From Protopterus annectens (lineage: Eukaryota; Chordata; Ceratodontiformes; Protopteridae): a DNA stretch of 64,000 nucleotides. Below, piece by piece: positions 11,620-24,189 of the stretch. The DNA lies in contig NC_056733.1 of assembly GCF_019279795.1 (NCBI RefSeq), positions 1,421,207,552 to 1,421,271,551 on the forward strand. The letters are read 5' to 3'. The position numbers and the translations under genes were made by a program. Under the pieces are notes generated by a model, which had not been told where the DNA came from, ran no database searches, and saw only the letters and a list, made by a program, of their open reading frames with translations. Every line of letters begins with the position of its first letter. Within the stretch, counting starts at the first letter, position 1.

Positions 11620-12990
11620 AAAATCCCCTTCGAAAGGTTTCAGACTTCTACAATCCCTTCCAGACATCTCACCCGGTCAAAGGGATTTGGCAAGACAGGA
11701 AGTTTCAAAACTCCTGGAAAAAAGAGCCATCCAAACAGTGCCGGCAGACCAAGTAGGATCCGGCTTCTACTCAAGATTCTTTTTGGTCCCCAAAAGGACG
11801 GGAGATTGGAGACCAATACTAGACCTAAGCAGACTAAACAAGTCTGTCAAAAAGGCAAGATTCCGGATGGTCACGCTACAATCCATTCTGCCCTTTCTGG
11901 GCAAGGACAACTGGATGTGCTCTATAGACCTTCAAGATGCGTACTATCATATAAAGATTCACAGACGCTCCAGAAGGTTTCTCCGCTTTCGGCTGGGAGC
12001 CAGTCATTACCAATTCAGAGCACTGCCCTTTGGCCTCACTTCAGCCCCCAGAGTGTTCAAATGCATGGCAGTGGTCACAGCTCACCTGAGACGTCGAGGA
12101 TTCCAGGTGTTTCCTTATTTGGACAACTGGCTCCTCTCCGCCACCTCCAAGCATCAGCTTCTCCGGTCCAGAGACTACACTCTACAGCTTTGCAAGAGAC
12201 TAGGAATTTCGGTAAATTTCGAAAAATCCTCTCTGCTGCCTTGCCAATCTATCACCTTTATAGGCGCAGAGTTAAATACCGTCAAAATGTTAGCCAGGCT
12301 AACAGATCAAAGGATTCTGGACATCCAGAAATTTGTTCAGCTTCTGTTACAAAGCAACAAGATCAAAGCTAGGTTTGTCTTGAAAGTTCTAGGCCTAATG
12401 GCTGCGGCCATTGTTCTTCTTCCACTGGCTCGCTTCCACATGCGTCTCCTGCAGTGGATGTTATTCACGCAGTGGTCGTACCACGATCTGCCCATGAGAC
12501 ACGAAATCTTGGTAACACAGTCGTGCAGGGCTCATCTACGATGGTGGATATCCTCCCCTCTTCTTCATCAGGGCCGACCCTTTGTTCCCCCTCCTCCAGT
12601 TGCCACAGTCACCACGGATGCCTCTCTGATCGGGTGGGGGGGCATTATCAGGGCAGGATGGTCCACGGGACGTGGCAACCCATAGAATACCACCTGCACA
12701 TAAATGTCCTGGAGATGAGAGCAGTGCTTTTAACGTTGCAAGCCCTCGACGACTTTCTTCCCACTGGGACTATTGCAGTACAGACGGACAACATGTCTGT
12801 GGTCTGGTACATCAACAAACAGGGCGGAACCAGGTCCTATCCCTTATGTCGAGAAGCTCTCAGACTTTGGCAATGGGCGATCTCTTCTCAACGGTTTCTG
12901 ATAGCAACGCACATCCCCGGCAGGTCCAACCTATTGGCGGACAGGCTAAGCAGATCTATTCTGATGCCTCACGAGTGGTCTCTCAATCAA
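11620..12990 (+). pseudogene. DIRS-E2 reverse transcriptase/RNase H region (fossil)
   Basis: A long stretch carries VPKRTGDWRPILDLSRLN, CSIDLQDAYYHIKIH, FRALPFGLTSAPRVF and the catalytic-box position with YLDNW-type sequence near 12120. RNase H motifs follow (TTDASLIGWGG near 12613, QTDNMSVVWYINKQ near 12781, HIPGRSNLLADRLSR near 12911). Strong similarity to E1 in the same order identifies it. It is broken in very few places. Confidence 0.88.
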
Positions 12991-13394
12991 TCTGTAGTGG
13001 ATCAGATTTTTCTGAAGTGGGGCACCCTTGTTGCGATCTTTTCGCTACCCCTCAAAACAGCAAGTGCCCAGATTACTTCACACTATTTCCTCTTCCAGGC
13101 CAACCCTTGAGAGACTCTCTAACCCAGGATTGGCCTCGGGGACTTCTTTATGCTTTTCCTCCCTTTCCATTGATTCCACAAGTCATTCAGAAAGCCACCG
13201 TTTTGAGAGCCAAATTGATCCTCATTGCTCCATATTGGCCTCGACAAATTTGGTTTCCGTCTCTACATCATCATCTTCTGGTGCAGCCCTGGCGTCTGGA
13301 CCCAGTTCGGATCTTTTGATCCACCAGTCGGGTCAGCAGCACCGGGCCATTCATTCTCTCAACCTCACTGCTTGGTTGCTCCACTTCCTTCCTA

Positions 13395-14417
13395 GCCAGG
13401 CTACCAATGATTTCTGACTCAGAGACATTTTAGTGTCTTCTTTAAAGTCGCCCACTAGAACTGTTTATGCTAGCAAGTGGCGGCGTTTTGATTTGGGCAA
13501 ACGCCAGAAATATTGATCCTTTTACCGCTCCTGTACATTCTGTTTTGGATTTCCTGGCTGAGGTTTTTCATTCGGGATCTTCGTCATCTACAGTCAAAGT
13601 ACAACTGGCTGCTATTTCCAAGTATCATGTTGGCTTGCATGACAATAACATCATGTCTCATAGGTTATGCAAAGCCTTTTTAAGAGGAGTTTTTCTCCTA
13701 AAACCGCCTGTGAAACATCCTCCTCCGCAATGGGATCTAAACTTAATGTTGGCATCCCTAATTCTACCTCCTTTCGAACCGTCTGCTACGTGTTCTTTAA
13801 AGATATTGACGTGGAAAACTATATTTTTACTGGCTGTTACTTCTGCAAGAAGAGTTTCTGAGATTCAGGCCCTCTGTATTCGTTCACCTTATCTGGTTTT
13901 TCATAAGGATAGGGTTTCGCTCAGAACTAACCCTTCCTTTCTTCCCAAGGTTGTATCTCAAACCAATATTAACCAATCTATTGATCTACCAGTTTTCTTT
14001 CCTAACTATTCTGACAGAGCTGAACAGAAGCTGCATTTTTTGGATGTTCATCGTCGGCTCAGGTACTACTTGCACAGGACTAAACAAATTAGAAAATCAG
14101 ACCAATTGTTTGTCTCCTATGCAGAAAACAGGTTAGGTCTTCCAGTTTCTAAAGTGACCTTATCTAGATGGTTGACTTCCACCATTTCCTATGTGTACTC
14201 TCTAAGGGGCAAACAACTATCTTCTAAGCCAAAAGCACATTCGACCAGGAGTCTATCCACTTCTGTAGCCTTTCAGGATAGACTTCCCATTGACACTATT
14301 TGTGCAGCAGCTACTTGGGCCACGCCTCATACCTTTGTGTCTCATTACAAGTTGGATTTGGCCTCCAGAGATAGGGCCAGTTTTGGTTCCACAGTTCTCA
14401 AGAGTCTGTTCCATTGA
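13395..14417 (+). pseudogene. DIRS-E2 tyrosine recombinase region (fossil)
   Basis: Conserved blocks are STVKVQLAAISKYH, TSARRVSEIQALC (first catalytic Arg), SLRTNPSFLPKV and HSTRSLST (His-x-x-Arg), followed by ATWATPHTFVSHYKLD with the likely nucleophile Tyr. The C-terminal 300 or so codons are open. It stops just before the ICR, as in E1. Confidence 0.88.
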
Positions 14418-14446
14418 GCCACCCAGGATACAGGTGCTAGGGACGG

Positions 14447-14538
14447 TCCCATCCAGCAAGAATGAAGGCGAGATTGACAACTTAACATTTAGAAGTTATG
14501 TACCTACCATAACGCTCCATGTTAGTTGTCTTCTCTGC
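14447..14538. repeat. Internal complementary region of DIRS-E2
   Basis: The first half (ATCCAGCAAGAATGAAGG...TTAACATT) is the reverse complement of the left tip at 8742-8785. The second half (AGAAGTTATGTACCTACC...GTCTTCTCT) is the reverse complement of the right tip at 14830-14880. The match is almost perfect and defines both outer boundaries of the element. Confidence 0.9.
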
Positions 14539-14687
14539 TTATTTCTTCGCCCTCCCTCCTTCCCCTGGCCTGGACAGATCTTGGAGAGTTCCTATTAGAT
14601 TGCTTCCTCTGGAGCATTGTTATGAGGACTTCTTTTAGGAACCATGGTTCCTAATTATTTTAGGATAGTCTTTAGCAGGGTCAGTTA

Positions 14688-14880
14688 GCTGCCAAACGAG
14701 ATCTGAGGTAGTTCCGCCTTGCATCATGGGATATAGGGTTGCCTCGAGCTGGTAAAAGGAGTTCTCGAGCTAAAGCAAGTGCCGAGTCGGAGCCGAGGAT
14801 CGGCTCCGAACCCATCCAGCAAGAAAGAAGGCGAGAGAAGACAACTAACATGGAACGTTATGGTAGGTACATAACTTCTA
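14688..14880 (-). repeat. Right inverted terminal repeat of DIRS-E2
   Basis: This stretch is complementary to 8742-8905 and carries an extra outer tip (ACATGGAACGTTATGGTAGG...). The octamer pair GGAGCCGA and TCGGCTCC is seen again at about 14790-14810. Confidence 0.9.
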
Positions 14881-16794
14881 ATTTTTGTGCTCCTTGTACT
14901 GAGAAAGCCTACCTGTGCTCCTGAAGGATTGCATGACTGCCATTCTGGAGACAGTCAGGGGAGCACTTATCCTTTCACCCTTAAGCCTGGCATGCCATCA
15001 CATTAGATACATGGGTGTTTAGGATAATCACTAGAGGTTACAGTATTCTCCCTCCTCAAACGAAGAGAAGGAGTCCCACTGTGCCACCAATCAGATGGAA
15101 ACCATGACAGGTTTTAAAGCTGTTAGGAAAAAGAGTCATCCAGCAGGTCTTCTGAGACCAGTTAGGATTCTGCGTCAGTTCCAGGTTCTTTTTAGTTCCA
15201 AAGAAGACATAAGACCCCAGGCCAATTTTGGACCAAAGTCACCTCAGTCTGTTTGTAAAACAGACAAAATTCTAGATGGTCATGGTTCAGTCAGTTCTCT
15301 TCTGAGAAACGGTGACCAGATGTGCTCTATAGATCTCCATGGGAAGCCTCCTTACCATCTGAAGATTTAACAAGACAGTCCAGGAGATTTATTCATTTCT
15401 GGCTGGGAGTCAATCACTTCCAGTTCAGAGCGCTTCCCTTTGGTCTCAACACAGCCACCCAGATGTTTCCCAAATACATAGCAGTTGTGGCAGTGCATCT
15501 CAAGCTGCTAGGGTTCTGAGCGTTCCCATATTTAAACAACTGGCTCCTCACTGCCCCAACCATGGTTCTTCTGGTCCAACAAAGGGACTACCTGCTCCAA
15601 CTTGTTCAGGGATTACAGTCAACAAATCAGTCAATTGACTCATACACAACAAGTAGAGTTCACTGGATGCCATTTAGATATGAGTAGTCAAACAGCCAAA
15701 CTGCCACATCCCAGGATCTCATCTGTCGTGTAGCTACTCATGTTCTCCAACATCCTTCACCTCCCACAAGACTCATACTCTGACTGGTAGGGCTAATGGC
15801 TGTGATTGCATTAGCTTTTCTAGAGTGGTACCGCATGAGAGTTCTTCACCTAACAGTACAATGGTCCCAGTTTTCGCATCCTGTTTATGCTCAAGTTCAT
15901 CCAATGCCCATTTGCAGATCTTGTATCAGGTGGTGATTGACCTCATCAGTGGTTCTGGAAGGTCGGCTATTCTCCCTGTCAACTTCAGTTGCCACAATGC
16001 TTCTCTTATGGGTGGGGGCAGCATTTCAAAGGGAAGATGGAGGTCAGTCTTCACATCAAGGTCTTTGAGATGAGAGCAGCCCTCTTGATGTTGCAGGCTT
16101 TTCGGGAGTCTCTTCCCAAGAATGAAAGGATGAGATGTCCATACAGGCAGACATCATGGCAGTAGTCTGTTATATCAACAATCGAGAGAAACCTGCTTAT
16201 ATCCTCTCTTCTGGGCAATGTATTCCTGGCACTTTCTCATAGCAATGCATATTGTAGGAACGTTGAGTGTATTAGGGGACAAACTGAACAGGTCCATTCT
16301 GTCTCAGAAGTGGCAAACCAAATCTTCAGTCACTGGGGCCAACCTTGCTGTAATCTTTTTGCTTCATGCCTAAACAACAAGTACAGCAGTTATTTTGTCC
16401 TAATCCTTCTGCATGGTCAATCACCGAGGGACACACTAGTCCACAGTTATTCCCTGAGAATGCTTTTCCCAGCATACCACTAATAACGAAATTTAATCAG
16501 AAAGCTAACGTGCAAGGTTAGGGTAATGCTGATTACTCCATTTTGTCCTTGGCAAGTTTGGTTCCCCTCTCTTTAGTATGTCTGCCTTGGAAATTTGGTT
16601 GCCATCCAGACCTCCTAAGCCACCCATCCAGGCAGCCTGTCCTGAACCCCAGAGACCCTGAAGCTAACTGGTTCCTCCAGTTTTAACCATGGCTTATAGA
16701 TGCCAGGCTTTTGTCTCTGGTGACGCATATTTCATCAGCTTCACTGAAATTAAATACAAGGAAAGTTTAGCTCAGTAAATGGAAAAAGTTGCTG
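14881..16794 (+). mobile_element. Old DIRS element E0, second piece (RT/RNase H part, fossil)
   Basis: Sequence resumes where the first piece stopped. The stretch near 14935-14965 matches the segment just before the RT region of E1 and E2. Further on come a recognisable RT core (WLGVNHFQFRALPFGLN near 15400-15450), RNase H-like remnants near 16000-16250 and the beginning of the recombinase region (AGTAAATGGAAAAA near 16775). It is very decayed, with many breaks. It is interrupted again at 16795 by E3. Confidence 0.8.
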
Positions 16795-16980
16795 ATGTTC
16801 TTCGTGTTTCACTGTTGCAGTCATTCCATTTGGGTTATCTGCCTGCAGGTAGCCTTCAGCCAGCCTGAATACCAGAGTCTTAGATTCCTGCGTCTGATGC
16901 TCTCTCTTCTTCCATGACGTCAGGGGTATAAAATATGCAGCCAACGCCATTACATCGGTCTTTCTTGCCACGCAGTGCCA
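16795..16980 (+). repeat. Outer left ITR of compound DIRS-E3
   Basis: This is the reverse complement of the right end at about 25498-25713, with moderate divergence. It contains a perfect CRE-like site TGACGTCA (16915-16922) and a TATA-like box TATAAAA (16927-16933), a plausible relic of the element's own promoter. Confidence 0.8.
16915..16933 (+). promoter_or_regulatory. CRE-like site plus TATA-like box in the DIRS-E3 ITR
   Basis: TGACGTCA is a perfect palindromic ATF/CREB-type site, and TATAAAA follows five bases later. Their pairing inside the left ITR and upstream of the gag-like region suggests the fossil promoter. The complementary right ITR keeps TTTATACC, so a mirror promoter pointing inward is possible. 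This is inferred from motifs only. Confidence 0.5.
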
Positions 16981-17081
16981 GAAGCAGAGACTCCTGAAAT
17001 TTTCATTTTCGAGTTTCAGAACCATAGTCTTCTAAAAAAGCCAAGTACCCTGTTGGGGATCCTTTTTCTTGCTCTTAACCG

Positions 17082-18775
17082 ATGTCAGTAAAAGTTAACA
17101 ATTGTCTTACCCATGGAAAGCAAATACCTCATAAAGATTTTCATTCGTACTGCATTCCTTGCTTCGGCCCAGAACACGACGTCCCTCGCTGTCGGTTTTG
17201 TGCCTTATTCAACCCTCGAACTATTCGTCGTCAGTATATTTTTGCAGCAAATTATTTTGGTACTCTGTTTAACTATCCAGAAATGGCTTTGGTAAGCCAT
17301 CCGACTACCGATATTCCGGAAAAAATGTAAGGATAAAGACAGAGACAGACCGCATAGGTCCAAAACTGCTGACGACGCTTCCGTTAAGCTAGTTGCCAGT
17401 TCACCGGTACTCAGTGAGGCACTTTCGCAGCCCCTGATACTCGCTACTTCAGATTTGCAGGCCTCTACTGAGACCCATTCGGAGTCTGGTATACTATGAG
17501 ATGCTTCTTCGACTATGGAACCTGTGGTTGTCTCTACCTTGGATGGGTAGGCACCGGATTCTGAGGGTGTATTCAGGCCTACAGATTTGCATTTTAAACC
17601 AATGCCTTCTTCTTCATTAAGACCTAAAACTCAACCCAAGCCTAGAAAACCAAAGTCCAAACCACATGGTCAGGCCCATATGCCTAAAAAACAAATGCTT
17701 AGAATGGCTGAAGACCTTATTACTTTAATTAGGGGAAGCCATCCTTCCCCCTCTAAGAGACCTAGAACTGATTTTCCTTCTGATTCTTCTGATCAGGATT
17801 CTGAAATTTCTGTTTCTTTTGATTATCAGGATTTGCCCTTATCTACCTATGAGGATTCTGATGCAGAGGATTCCATTCCCTCTGCTTCCCCTCCAGAAGA
17901 TTTTTTCTTTTGGTGAAACCTTGCACACTCTTGGGGAGCATTTCAGCTGGGAAAGCCAGGATTACTCTGACTCCTAAAAGAGGCTTAGGGAATTCTTACT
18001 CCTCCCTCAACACAGACCTTTAGCTTTCCCTCCTGTTCTGGACATTGTAGATGATGCCTTCTTGGAATCTAGGCTGGCCCCAGACACTTTACCTCCAGCT
18101 CCCAGAAAACCTGACAGGTATTACAGAGTACCTGACTCTTATAAGTTCCTCTTTTAAGAATCCTACTGCGGATCCAGAGACCATTTCCCAAGGACCAAAG
18201 GGCATTAAGGCTACTGCTGCCAAAAACCCTACCCTCGCTGATAGAGATTCCAGGGCCTTGGACAGATGGGGTAAGAAGGTATACACTTCTACTTTGGCTA
18301 TTAGGGCCTTAAATTGCCAGTTTCATATGTAAAAGTATCAGCAGCATATTATGGGACTACTTAAACAGAAAATGATGTTGATTCCGGACTGTGCTGAACG
18401 TAAAGAATTACAGGATTTAATGTATTCTGCGGAACAAGTTGGTAAACATACTTTGCAATGTGGTTTTGACTCTTTAGAAGCATCTTGTAGGGCTGCTGTC
18501 ACTGGGTCTGTACTTAGAAGGCATGCTTGGCTTAAGGAGCAAAACATGCCAGGTCATGTTAAAGCTAAATTACTGGATGCTCCCTTAAACCAAGACCGCC
18601 TGTTTGGCAACAAAGCAGAAGAAGTCCTTAAAAAGATGGAGGAAAAAGCTAAATCTATGCAAACTGTTAAAAATTTCCTGAAAGTACAGCCTCCCAGATT
18701 TAGTAGGCATTGGCCTTCAAAGAATTGATCCTTTCCAGTCTCTTCCAGGCCTTCTCAGTCCAAACCCAGGAACAG
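17082..18775 (+). pseudogene. DIRS-E3 copy A gag-like region (fossil)
   Basis: The region begins MSVKVNNCLTHGKQI, with a Cys/His cluster (CIPCFG...CRFCALFNPRTIR) like that of the other DIRS gag-like proteins. It continues through a charged Ser/Pro-rich part and a C-terminal block with RALNCQF, LRRHAWLKEQ and LDAPLNQDRLFG. It is recognisably the same protein class as in E1/E2 but strongly diverged. It is broken several times. Copy B has no counterpart. Confidence 0.7.
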
Positions 18776-18820
18776 CAGACCACCTAGGTTACAGTCTCAG
18801 GCTACACACAGGCCTAAGCA

Positions 18821-20410
18821 GTGGGGGGGCTCCCACTTCCAAAGCTGGAAGTAGTAAGACACCCCCCTATGGAAAATTGTCACAATGACTTAACCTTAAC
18901 TCTTCCAAGCCCTGCTCAACTGCCTGCTCCCTTAGGAGGAAAGCTCGCCCTGCATGCAAAAAACTGGGACCTAATTACACAGGACAAATGGGTTTTAAAT
19001 ATAGTTTTCCAAGGATACAAATTCCACTTCCACACCTTACCAATCCCAAACGGTTGGCCAGACCTACCCCCAAATCAGTGGGCAGAGGCTCAACAGCAGG
19101 TTCTATCTTCTAAGTATCAGGGCTATTAAACCTATCCCAGTAGAAGAAAGGGGACAAGGTTTTTACTCGAGACTTCCTGGTACCCAGAAAAGACCGCTCC
19201 TGGCGTCCTATCCTGGACCTCTTTATTCTAAACACCTTTTTGGTAATCCCAAAATTCAAAATGCTAACACTTCAACAGCTGCTTCCTTTGCTAGGCAAAG
19301 ATGCCTGGTTGGCAACCTTAGACTTAAAGTAAGCTTACCTGCACATTGCAATAAGGGAATCTTGCAGGAAATACCTATGCTTCAGAGCAGGCTCCATGCA
19401 CTATCAGTTCTCTGCACTTCCCTTTGGCTTATCTATTGCGCCCAGGGTGTTCACAAAGTGTCTAGCACCAGCCATTGCATTTTGGAAGCAGAGAAATATT
19501 CAAATATACCCATACCTGAACGATTGTCTGATTCAGGCAGAAAGCCAAGGCATGCTATTAAAACATCTGGCATTTGTAAAGAAACGTCTAACCTTGCTGG
19601 GGTACATCATAAACTAAAAGAAATCTCATCTAGTACCCTGCCAACAGATTGTATTCCTGGGAGCAAGCTTGAACACAACTTCCCAGATGGCTTACCTCAT
19701 GCCAGAGAAACAAGTTTATTTGACAGCCTACTTCAAACTACTGGCCACAAAGACCCAGCTATCTGCAAGGAAAATACTACAAGCCTTAAGGTTCATGGCC
19801 TCTTGCATTCTACTAATTCCATATGCAAGACTGCATATGAGGAAACTACAATGGTATCTAAAAAGCCTATGATGTCAACATTCTCAGGACCTGGAATCCA
19901 TGATTCCTGTCATTCCTTGTATAAAGACAGAGTTCCTTTGGTGGGCAGAGGCCTGCCACCTCAACAAGGGGCTCCCTTTCAATCTACCCCCTGTCGCCCA
20001 AACCCTGACTACAGACTCATCAGACTATGCATGGGGGGCTAACTTGGTAGGGCAGTGCATTCAGGGCAAATGGAATCCAAATCAGATGCACCTGCATATC
20101 AACCAAAAAGAAATGTTAGCTGTACATAATTACCTGACAGCCTTCAAGGACCACATCCTTCCAGGACAATTATTGGTAAAGACAGACACCACAGTTACAT
20201 GGTACATAAACAAGCAGGGGGGATCCCACTCGTACCCTCTCTGCAGACTAGCCATGGCTCTGTGGAACACAGTCTTGAGCTACCAAGTGCACCTACAAGC
20301 TCATTTCCTGCCAGACAAGCTAAATTCACTGGCAGACGACCCAAGCAGAAATCTCATGGACCCACACGAATGGAAACTGGAACCAAAAATATTCAACCTC
20401 TTGAGGAACA
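18821..20410 (+). pseudogene. DIRS-E3 copy A reverse transcriptase/RNase H region (fossil)
   Basis: Recognisable blocks are GGKLALHAKNWDLITQDKWV, FSALPFGLSIAPRVFTKCLA, an RT catalytic box region near 19510-19530, and RNase H-like TTDSSDYAWGA, LHINQKEMLAV and TWYINKQGGSHSYPL. The order and spacing match copy B closely, and the DNA of the two copies is very similar. Several breaks are present. Confidence 0.82.
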
Positions 20411-20789
20411 AATGGGGGACTCCAGAGATGGACCTGTTTGCCTCCCCCCCCCCCCCAGAACTACCAAATGGACAAATTCTGCACAAGGACTCCCCACAGC
20501 CAAGCTTGGAAAGTGGATGCCCTGTCCTTTACCTGGGAAAGCCTCTCAGTTTATGCCTTTCCCCCTCTGCCTCTCCTCTTGAAGGTTTGGCTAGTCAAAC
20601 CATGGACCATTCTTATTGCACCAGACTGGCCTCAACAGCACTGGTACCCCCTCTTGCGCAACATGATAATGCTGGATCCATGGCATGTACCTCAGACACC
20701 TTCCCTGCTGTCCCAGCAGGCGGGCCAGATTCTGCACCCTCCGCTTCAAATCCTGAACCTTGCAGCCTGGATAATTCCTTGAGCTCTCC

Positions 20790-21826
20790 AATAGCTTCCC
20801 TCAGTAAGCAGGTGCTAGAAGTCATTCTGGAAGCAAGGAGACCTAGCACTAGAAAATCATATGCTGAAAAGTGGAAAATATACTGTTCCTGGAGCCAGAC
20901 CCAGGGTATGGGCACTACGGTGCCCAGTTTACCTCATATTCTTCAGTATTTAACAGAAATGCTCCACAAGGGCCTATCCTTCTCGTCAATTAAAATTCAT
21001 GCCTCTGCAATTTCAGCACATTATAATACTGAACCACCCCTCTTCTCTCACCCCCTGTTAAAGCAATTCCTCAGAGGGGCTAAAAATTTAAGACCCCCCA
21101 GGTGAGCCCCTACTCCAGCCTGGGACCTTAACTTTGTTTTGGAAAAGCTCAATCTCCCTCCATTTGAACCAGCTGCAACTGCAGAGTTGAAATTCCTTTC
21201 TTGGAAAACAGCCTTCCTTCTAGCCATCACTTCAGCAAGAAGAGTGTCTGAATTACAGACCCTCATGGCAGTGGAGCCCTTCATTATCTTCCATGCAGAC
21301 ATGGTTTCCCTCAGGACCAAGCCTTCCTTTATGCCCAAGGTGGTGTCTAGTGTGGCCCAAAATCAGTCCATTCATTTGCCTTCCTTTTTCCCTAATCCAC
21401 AAAACAAAGGAGAACGAATTCTGCACTCTTTGGACATGCTCAGACAACTTAGATTTTATTTTGACAGGACTAAGCCTCTCAGAATGCTTCAGGGGCAGAG
21501 GGAAAGGCCATTTCAAAGCAAACCATTTCTAAATGGATAGCCCATTGCATTCATTTCTGCTATAAGCACCGTGGAAAACCTACCCCACAGGGGTAAGCAC
21601 CATGGAAAACCTACCCCACAGGGGATAAGATCACATTCCACCAGGGCTGCATCTACCTCTACAGCCTTTCTCAGAGGGGCCCTACCAGGGACATCCTAGA
21701 AGCTGCTACATGGAGCTTTGTTCATACCTTCACCAAACATTACTACATGCCTATTTATTCTAAATCCAGAGCTGGTTTTGCCACTGCAGTTTTGCATGGC
21801 TTAATAGCTGGTCCTAATGCTCTCTA
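20790..21826 (+). pseudogene. DIRS-E3 copy A tyrosine recombinase region (fossil)
   Basis: The blocks RRPSTRKSYAEKWK, SFSSIKIHASAISAHY, SARRVSELQTL and a downstream HSTRA-like box identify a DIRS recombinase. It lies directly before the ICR at 21860-21964. It is broken in a few places. Confidence 0.8.
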
Positions 21827-21859
21827 ATTTCCACCTCCCTTCCTTAGCTTTGGGAACCT

Positions 21860-21964
21860 ACCCAAATGTAATGACTGCAACAGTGAAATACGAAGAACAT
21901 AGTACAGTTGTGTACACTTACCATAAATGTGGATGTTAGAGTGTATTCACTGTTGCAGTCCTGG
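21860..21964. repeat. ICR of DIRS-E3 copy A
   Basis: The first half (CCAAATG...CGAAGAAC) complements the outer left tip at 16795-16845. The second half (GTACAGTTGTGTACACTTAC...) complements the outer right tip near 25660-25713. It is followed at about 22110-22215 by most of a right ITR that lacks its outer tip. Confidence 0.82.
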
Positions 21965-22215
21965 TTACCCTCCCTCCAGCCTCCTGACTTCTCTTAGCTC
22001 TACCTTTCCTTCTTGTTTGGTGTATTTGAGCTTTCTGGTGCATTTGCTTTTTGTTGGTGTAGTAACATAACATATAATTGCTTCCCATTATGGGGACACC
22101 TGACATCTGGGGCAAGAAAAACTGCTGCAATGGCATCGGCTGCATGTTTTATACCCCTGACGACCTGACTTCATGGAAGAAGCAACAGCATCTGATGCAG
22201 AAATCCCAAGAGTCT

Positions 22216-23830
22216 GGGGGGCTCCCACTTCCAAAGCAGGAAGTAGTAAGACTCTCCCCTATGGTAAACTGTCTCAATGAATTAACTTTAAACTTTCCAA
22301 GCCCTGCAGAACTGACTGTTCCTTTAGGGGGCAAGATTGCCCTACAGGCAAAAAATTGGGAATTCATTACACAGGACAAATGGGTTTTAAATATAGTTTC
22401 CCAAGGATACAGATTCCACTTCCACTCCTTACCAACCCCAAATGGTTAGCCATATCTTCCCCCAAATCAGTGAGCAGAGGCTCAAAAGCAAGTTCTCTCT
22501 CTTTTAAGCATCAGGGCTATTCAACCTGTCCCAGAAGAAGAATGGAGAATGGGGACAAGGTTTCTATTCAAGACTTTTTCTGGTACCCAGAAAAGACAAT
22601 TCCTGGCGTCCTATCCTGGACCTGTCTATCCTAAACACATTTTTGGTAATTCCAAAATTCAAGATGCTAACTCTTCATCAGCTGCTTCCCATGCTAGGCA
22701 GAGATGCCTGGTTGGCAACACTGGATTTAAAGGAAGCCTACCTGCACATCCCAATAAGGGAATCTTGCAGAAGATACCTACGCTTCAAAGCAGGCTACAT
22801 GCACTTTCAGTTCTCTGCACTGCCCTTTGGCTTATCTACTGCACCCAGGGTATTCACAAAGTGCCTAGCTCTGGTCAGTGATCTTTGCAGGCAAAGAAAT
22901 ATTCAGATATACCCATACCTGGACAATTGTCTAATTCAGGCAGAAAGCCAGGACATACTATTGAATCATCTGGCATTTGTAAAGAAATTGCTAACTTCTC
23001 TGGGGTACACCATAAACAAAAAGGAATCGCATCTTGTACCCTGCCAGCAAATTGTATTCCTGGGAGCAAGCTTGAATACAACTTCCCAGATGGCCTACCT
23101 CACGCCAGAGAAACAAGCTCATTTCACAGCCAACTTCAAACTACTGGCCACAAAGAGCCAGCTATCTGCAAGGAAAATACAGCAAGCCCTGGGGTTCATG
23201 GCCTCCTGCATTCTACTAATTCCATATGCAAGACTGCATATGAGGAAACTGCAATGGTATCTAAAAAGCCTATGGTGTCCACATTATCAGGATCTAGAAT
23301 CAATGATTCCTATCATACCTTGTCTACAGATAGAGTTCCTTTGGTGGGCAGAGGCCTGCCACCAAACTAAGCGACTGATATTCACTCTACCCCCTGCCGC
23401 CCAAACCCTAACAGACACATCAGACTATGCATGGGGGGCTCACTTGGCAGGGAAGTGCATTCAGGGCAAATGGAACCCAAGTCAAATGCACCTGCATATC
23501 AATCAAAAAGAAATGTTAGCTGTACAGAATGCTCTGACAGCCTTCAAGGACCACATTCTTCTAGGACAATTATTGGTAAAGATGGACAACACCACTGTTA
23601 TGTATTACATAAACAAGCAGGGAGGATCCCACTCATACCCTCTCTGCAGACTAGCCATGGCTCTGTGGAACACAGCGTTGGACTACCAAGTCCACCTACA
23701 GGCTCAATTCCTGCCAGGAAAGCTAAATACACCGGCAGACAACCTAAGCAGAAATCTCATGGAACCACACGAGTGGAAACTGGAACCAAAGATATTCAAC
23801 ATGTTGGAAAACAAATGGGGACCCCAGAGA
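22216..23830 (+). pseudogene. DIRS-E3 copy B reverse transcriptase/RNase H region (fossil)
   Basis: Copy B begins at the sequence equivalent to 18825 of copy A (GGGGGGCTCCCACTTCCAAA). It carries a nearly continuous RT/RNase H stretch: TLHQLLPMLGRDAWLATLDL, FSALPFGLSTAPRVFTKCLA, YLDNCLIQ, LHINQKEMLAVQNALTAF and YYINKQGGSHSYPLCRLAM. This is the best-preserved reverse transcriptase of the compound element. Confidence 0.85.
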
Positions 23831-24189
23831 TAGACCTGTTTGCCTCCCCCCAGAACTACCAATTGGACAAATTCTGCACAAGGACTCCACACAAACAAGC
23901 TTGGAAAGTGGATGCCCTGTCTTTCACCTGGAAAAACCTATCAGTTTATGCCTTTCCCCCTCTGCCTCTCCTCTCCAAGGTACTACTAAAGATCAAACAG
24001 GACAAACCAAGGACAATACTGATTGCACCAGACTGGCTACGCCAACACTGGTACCCCATCTTGCACAGTGTGTCACTGCTGGCACCTGCCTCAGACCCCT
24101 ACCTTGCTGTCCCAGCAGGAGGGCTAGATTCTACACCCACAGTTTCAATCCTTGAACCCTGCAGTCTGGCTAATTACCTGATCTCTCCA

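Larger units (their letters stand above)
8742..14880 (+). mobile_element. DIRS retrotransposon E2 inserted in E0 (fossil)
   Basis: The element has full length and standard DIRS order: left ITR 8742-8905, gag-like region, RT/RNase H, tyrosine recombinase, ICR 14447-14538 and right ITR 14688-14880. The two ITRs are nearly identical over about 150 bases, which argues for a young insertion. Its flanks are both pieces of an older DIRS (AGAATCAGGG on the left, the next few codons on the right), proving nested insertion without an obvious target duplication. It looks nearly whole, with about five breaks. Confidence 0.92.
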
